From assembly GCA_019651095.1 (NCBI GenBank), contig BOXR01000001.1, positions 1 to 32,404 of the forward strand: DNA of 32,404 nucleotides, given 5' to 3'. Below, in pieces: positions 30,055 through 32,404 of this stretch. Source of the DNA: Ectothiorhodospiraceae bacterium (lineage in GTDB: Bacteria; Pseudomonadota; Gammaproteobacteria; GCA-002705445; GCA-002716945). Under the pieces are notes generated by a model. The model saw only the letters and a program-made list of their open reading frames with translations. It was not told the origin of the DNA and searched no databases. Within the stretch, counting starts at the first letter, position 1; the number at the start of each line of letters is the position of its first letter. The position numbers and the translations under genes are program-made.

Positions 30055-31083
30055 ACTCAAATTAGAAAAGGTAAACATTACTCTTGATTCAAAGGTTGTT
30101 CTCAATAATGTCAATCTTGAGGTTATTGATGGAGATATAGTGTCACTTATGGGCTCAAGTGCCTCTGGAAAAACATCTCTAATTCGATCGATTGCAGGAT
30201 TTCATAATATAACCTCAGGCTATATATATATTGACGAGAAAATTGTTGATGACTCAAAAAAAAGAGAGGATGTCTCAAAACGAAATGTCGGTGTTATATT
30301 TCAAGATCTTGCACTATTTCCTCATCTGACTGTGAGGGAAAATATTTGCTTTGGTCTAAATACATTATCAAAAAAACAACAGTTTGACAGAGCAGAAAAA
30401 CTAGAAGAGATTCTTAATATTGTTGATATAAAACATCGTTACCCGGATCAGATATCCGGTGGTCAACAGCAAAGGGTTGCTATCGCAAGGGCTATTGCAC
30501 CAGGTCCTAAATTACTATTACTTGATGAGCCTTTCAGTGCTCTTGATTATGAACTTAAAGATGGATTGATGAATGATATCAAAAAACTTATAAAGTCTGA
30601 GAAAATTACAGCGATACTAATCACTCATAGTGCCGAAGAGGCATTTAAATGTCAGATAAAATTGCGTTTATAAGTGAAAATACAATAATACAATATGCAG
30701 ATCCATATGACTTGTATCATAAACCTGTATCTAAAGAAATTGCTAACTTTTTTGGTATTTCAAGTTATATAAAAGCAACCGTGAAAGGACTCAAGTCATC
30801 TTAGCTCTGTCCTTGGAGATTTTGTAGCAAGTACTGAAGGCTATAATAAAGGTGATGAAGTGCGTATGTTAGTTCGCCCAGATGACATTATACATGATGA
30901 TCGATGCTATAGCATCTGCAAAAGTCATTGAGAAAACATTCCGTGGTTCGGACTTTTTATATAGATTGAGTTAAAAGATAAGCAAACTGTATTTTGTTAT
31001 GCCCCAGTCATCATAATCATAGTTTAAATGAAGTAATCGGAGTAAAGCTTGACTTAGATCACTTGATTGTTTTTGAGGATTAA
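30041..31083 (+). CDS. fbpC: fbpC-type ferric iron ABC transporter ATPase (several frameshifts)
   Basis: ATPase driving Fe(III) import. Walker A LMGSSASGKTSLIRSIAG, Q-loop VIFQDLALFPHLTV, signature ISGGQQQRVAIARAI, Walker B LLLLDEPFSALD and H-switch LITHSAEEA are intact to residue 206. The frame then breaks near 30650, 30800, 30905, 30970 and 31005. Read across these, MSDKIAFISENTIIQYADPY then DLYHKPVSKEIANFFG, DEVRMLVRPDDIIHDD, VIEKTFRGSDFLYRL and SHHNHSLNEVIGVKLDLDHL then IVFED give the complete TOBE-type regulatory tail. About 347 residues. Its TAA shares two bases with the fadD stop on the other strand. The ABC domain itself is unaffected. Confidence 0.92.
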
Positions 31084-32404
31084 TTTAGCTCTCTTAACTC
31101 TCTTCTTAGAATTTTTCCAACATTCGTTTTAGGTAGCTCTTTTATGAAAACAATTCTTTTTGGGACTTTATATTCAGTCAGTCCATTTTTACAAAAAGCT
31201 ATTATATCTGAGGATGAAAGATGCTCGTTTTTTGTAACAACAAATGCTTTTATATACTCCCCTCTATTTTTATCATCAACCCCAATTACTCCAGCCTCGA
31301 GAATATCAGGATGGGTAGTTAAATAATCCTCAAGTTCATTCGGATAAACATTATATCCAGAAGATATTATCATATCTTTTTTTCTATCTACAATCTTGAG
31401 GTAACCGTCATCATTCATCGTAGCAATATCTCCGTCATAAAAAACCGTCATCAGTAAAGTATTTACTTTTTTCATTTGAAATTTTCCAATACCCAGACAT
31501 AACTTGTGGCCCTTGAACACATAGTTCGCCGGCTTGATTACAGCCTAATATATTTCCATTATCATCTATTATTTTTATTTTTGTTGATTGAACGGGTAAG
31601 CCAATATATCCATTAAAAGGGTCGTTAATTCGATTGATGGTGACAACTGGTGATGTCTCAGTCAAACCATATCCTTGGGTTATATTTGTACCTGTTACAT
31701 CTCTCCACTTTTGTGCTGTATCTTTGAGTACCGCCATGCCCCCACCAACAGAAAATTTAAAATTTGAGAAGTCTAGATCTCTAAATTTTTTACTTGTTAG
31801 AAGAAGATTAAATAATGTGTTGACAGCAGTAATCACAGTAAACTTTTTTTTCTCTAATACTTTGATAAAAGAGTCTAGATCTCTCGGATTTGCTATTAGA
31901 ACATTCTCTGAGCCAAACTTAAGAAATGTGAGACAGTTGACTGTGAATGAAAAAATATGGAATAAAGGTAATGCAGTGATGACAATCTCTTGTCCCTGCT
32001 TTATATGTGGCTCGATCCAATTCGAGACTTGCTGAACATTACTTAAAAGATTCTTATGTGTCAGTATTGCTGCTTTAGATTTTCCAGTTGTCCCACCAGT
32101 ATACTGAAGGAGCGCTATATCATTTTCGTCAATCAATACATCTTCAAATGAAAAGTTATTCGATACAATATCTTTAAAAAAAACAATGTTATTTTGTTTC
32201 TTTATACTTACTGACTGCTTCTTGTAAAGCATTACCATTGGAATTACTACTCTCATAAACGGGCTTAAAAGATCGGTTATCTTACAAACAATGATTTTTT
32301 TTAACTTTGAGTCAGGTATACACGGTAGAAGTTCATTATAAAATTTATCTAAAACAAATATATATTCTGCCTCAGAGTCAATAGGATGTTATTGATCTCA
32401 CGTG
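31080..32404 (-). CDS. fadD: fadD, long-chain fatty acid-CoA ligase (5' end outside window; frameshifted)
   Basis: AMP-forming enzyme that activates fatty acids for beta-oxidation or lipid synthesis. The visible part begins inside the protein (IDSEAEYIFVLDKF), so the ATG-like codon at 32256 is not a start. ALLQYTGGTTGKSKAAILTH is the AMP-binding P-loop, GYGLTETSPVVTIN the A5 motif, DGDIATMNDDGYLKIVDRKK then DMIISSGYNVYPNELED the A7/A8 core closely matching E. coli FadD, and KTNVGKILRRELREL the catalytic-Lys end. Frame changes near 32385 and 31440 (a T run) are needed. Convergent with fbpC, overlapping at the stops. Confidence 0.92.

Noticed and set aside
30674-31079. Apparent 400-base gap after a short ABC ATPase
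   Set aside because: Translation in stitched frames gives the normal FbpC regulatory tail up to 31083, so it is coding sequence with indels, not an intergenic region.

Overview
The window is a 32.4 kb piece of a compact, AT-rich (roughly one third G+C by eye) Gram-negative chromosome. Two things point to a Gammaproteobacterium. First, the minus-strand block ychF-pth-rplY-prs-tRNA(Gln)-ispE-TPR lipoprotein, divergent from hemA-prfA-prmC, is the arrangement known from Pseudomonas, but here without lolB. Second, the thiC / PCMT-like / rhodanese / tolC / waaA neighbourhood and the Kdo-kinase and heptose genes are typical of the group. Near-zero intergenic space and low G+C suggest a streamlined marine lineage of the SAR86 type. 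That placement is an inference only.

Layout. (1) 1-5566, minus: translation and nucleotide genes (ychF, pth, rplY, prs), tRNA-Gln(UUG), ispE (isoprenoids) and a TPR lipoprotein. (2) 5611-16663, plus, probably one long transcription unit: hemA, prfA, prmC, gatCAB, mreBCD, rsmJ, a small protein, a bolA-family gene and dinB. The metY gene (16717-17995) follows. (3) thiC on minus, meeting metY stop to stop. (4) 19742-23216, plus: PCMT-like, rhodanese, tolC, waaA, with start and stop codons overlapping at each joint. (5) LPS inner-core genes kdkA (-), a GT9 heptosyltransferase (+) and hldE (-), then ilvE (-). (6) 27371-31083, plus: a Fur box followed by an FbpABC-type ferric iron importer. (7) A partial fadD on minus at the right edge.

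How the genes work together: PrmC methylates the GGQ motif of RF1 made by the gene before it. GatCAB can complete Gln-tRNA(Gln) or Asn-tRNA(Asn), and a tRNA-Gln lies in the same window. MreBCD shape the cell. HldE supplies ADP-heptose, WaaA adds Kdo, KdkA phosphorylates it and the GT9 enzyme adds heptose. FbpABC imports iron under apparent Fur control.

Major caveat: about half of the genes, including essential ones (mreB, mreC, ispE, pth, gatA, waaA), are broken by single-base indels, often several per gene and in patches, while neighbouring kilobases are clean. In each case the protein continues with good family similarity in another frame. I read these as uncorrected sequencing or assembly indels, not decay, and I give each such gene as one entry over its reconstructed extent. 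No mobile element, CRISPR array, phage region or defence system was seen, and no stretch above 300 bases lacks a gene. I did not find a clearly new biological system. The most unusual items are the extreme gene packing, the missing lolB, the divergent PCMT homologue and the small unrecognised protein beside bolA.
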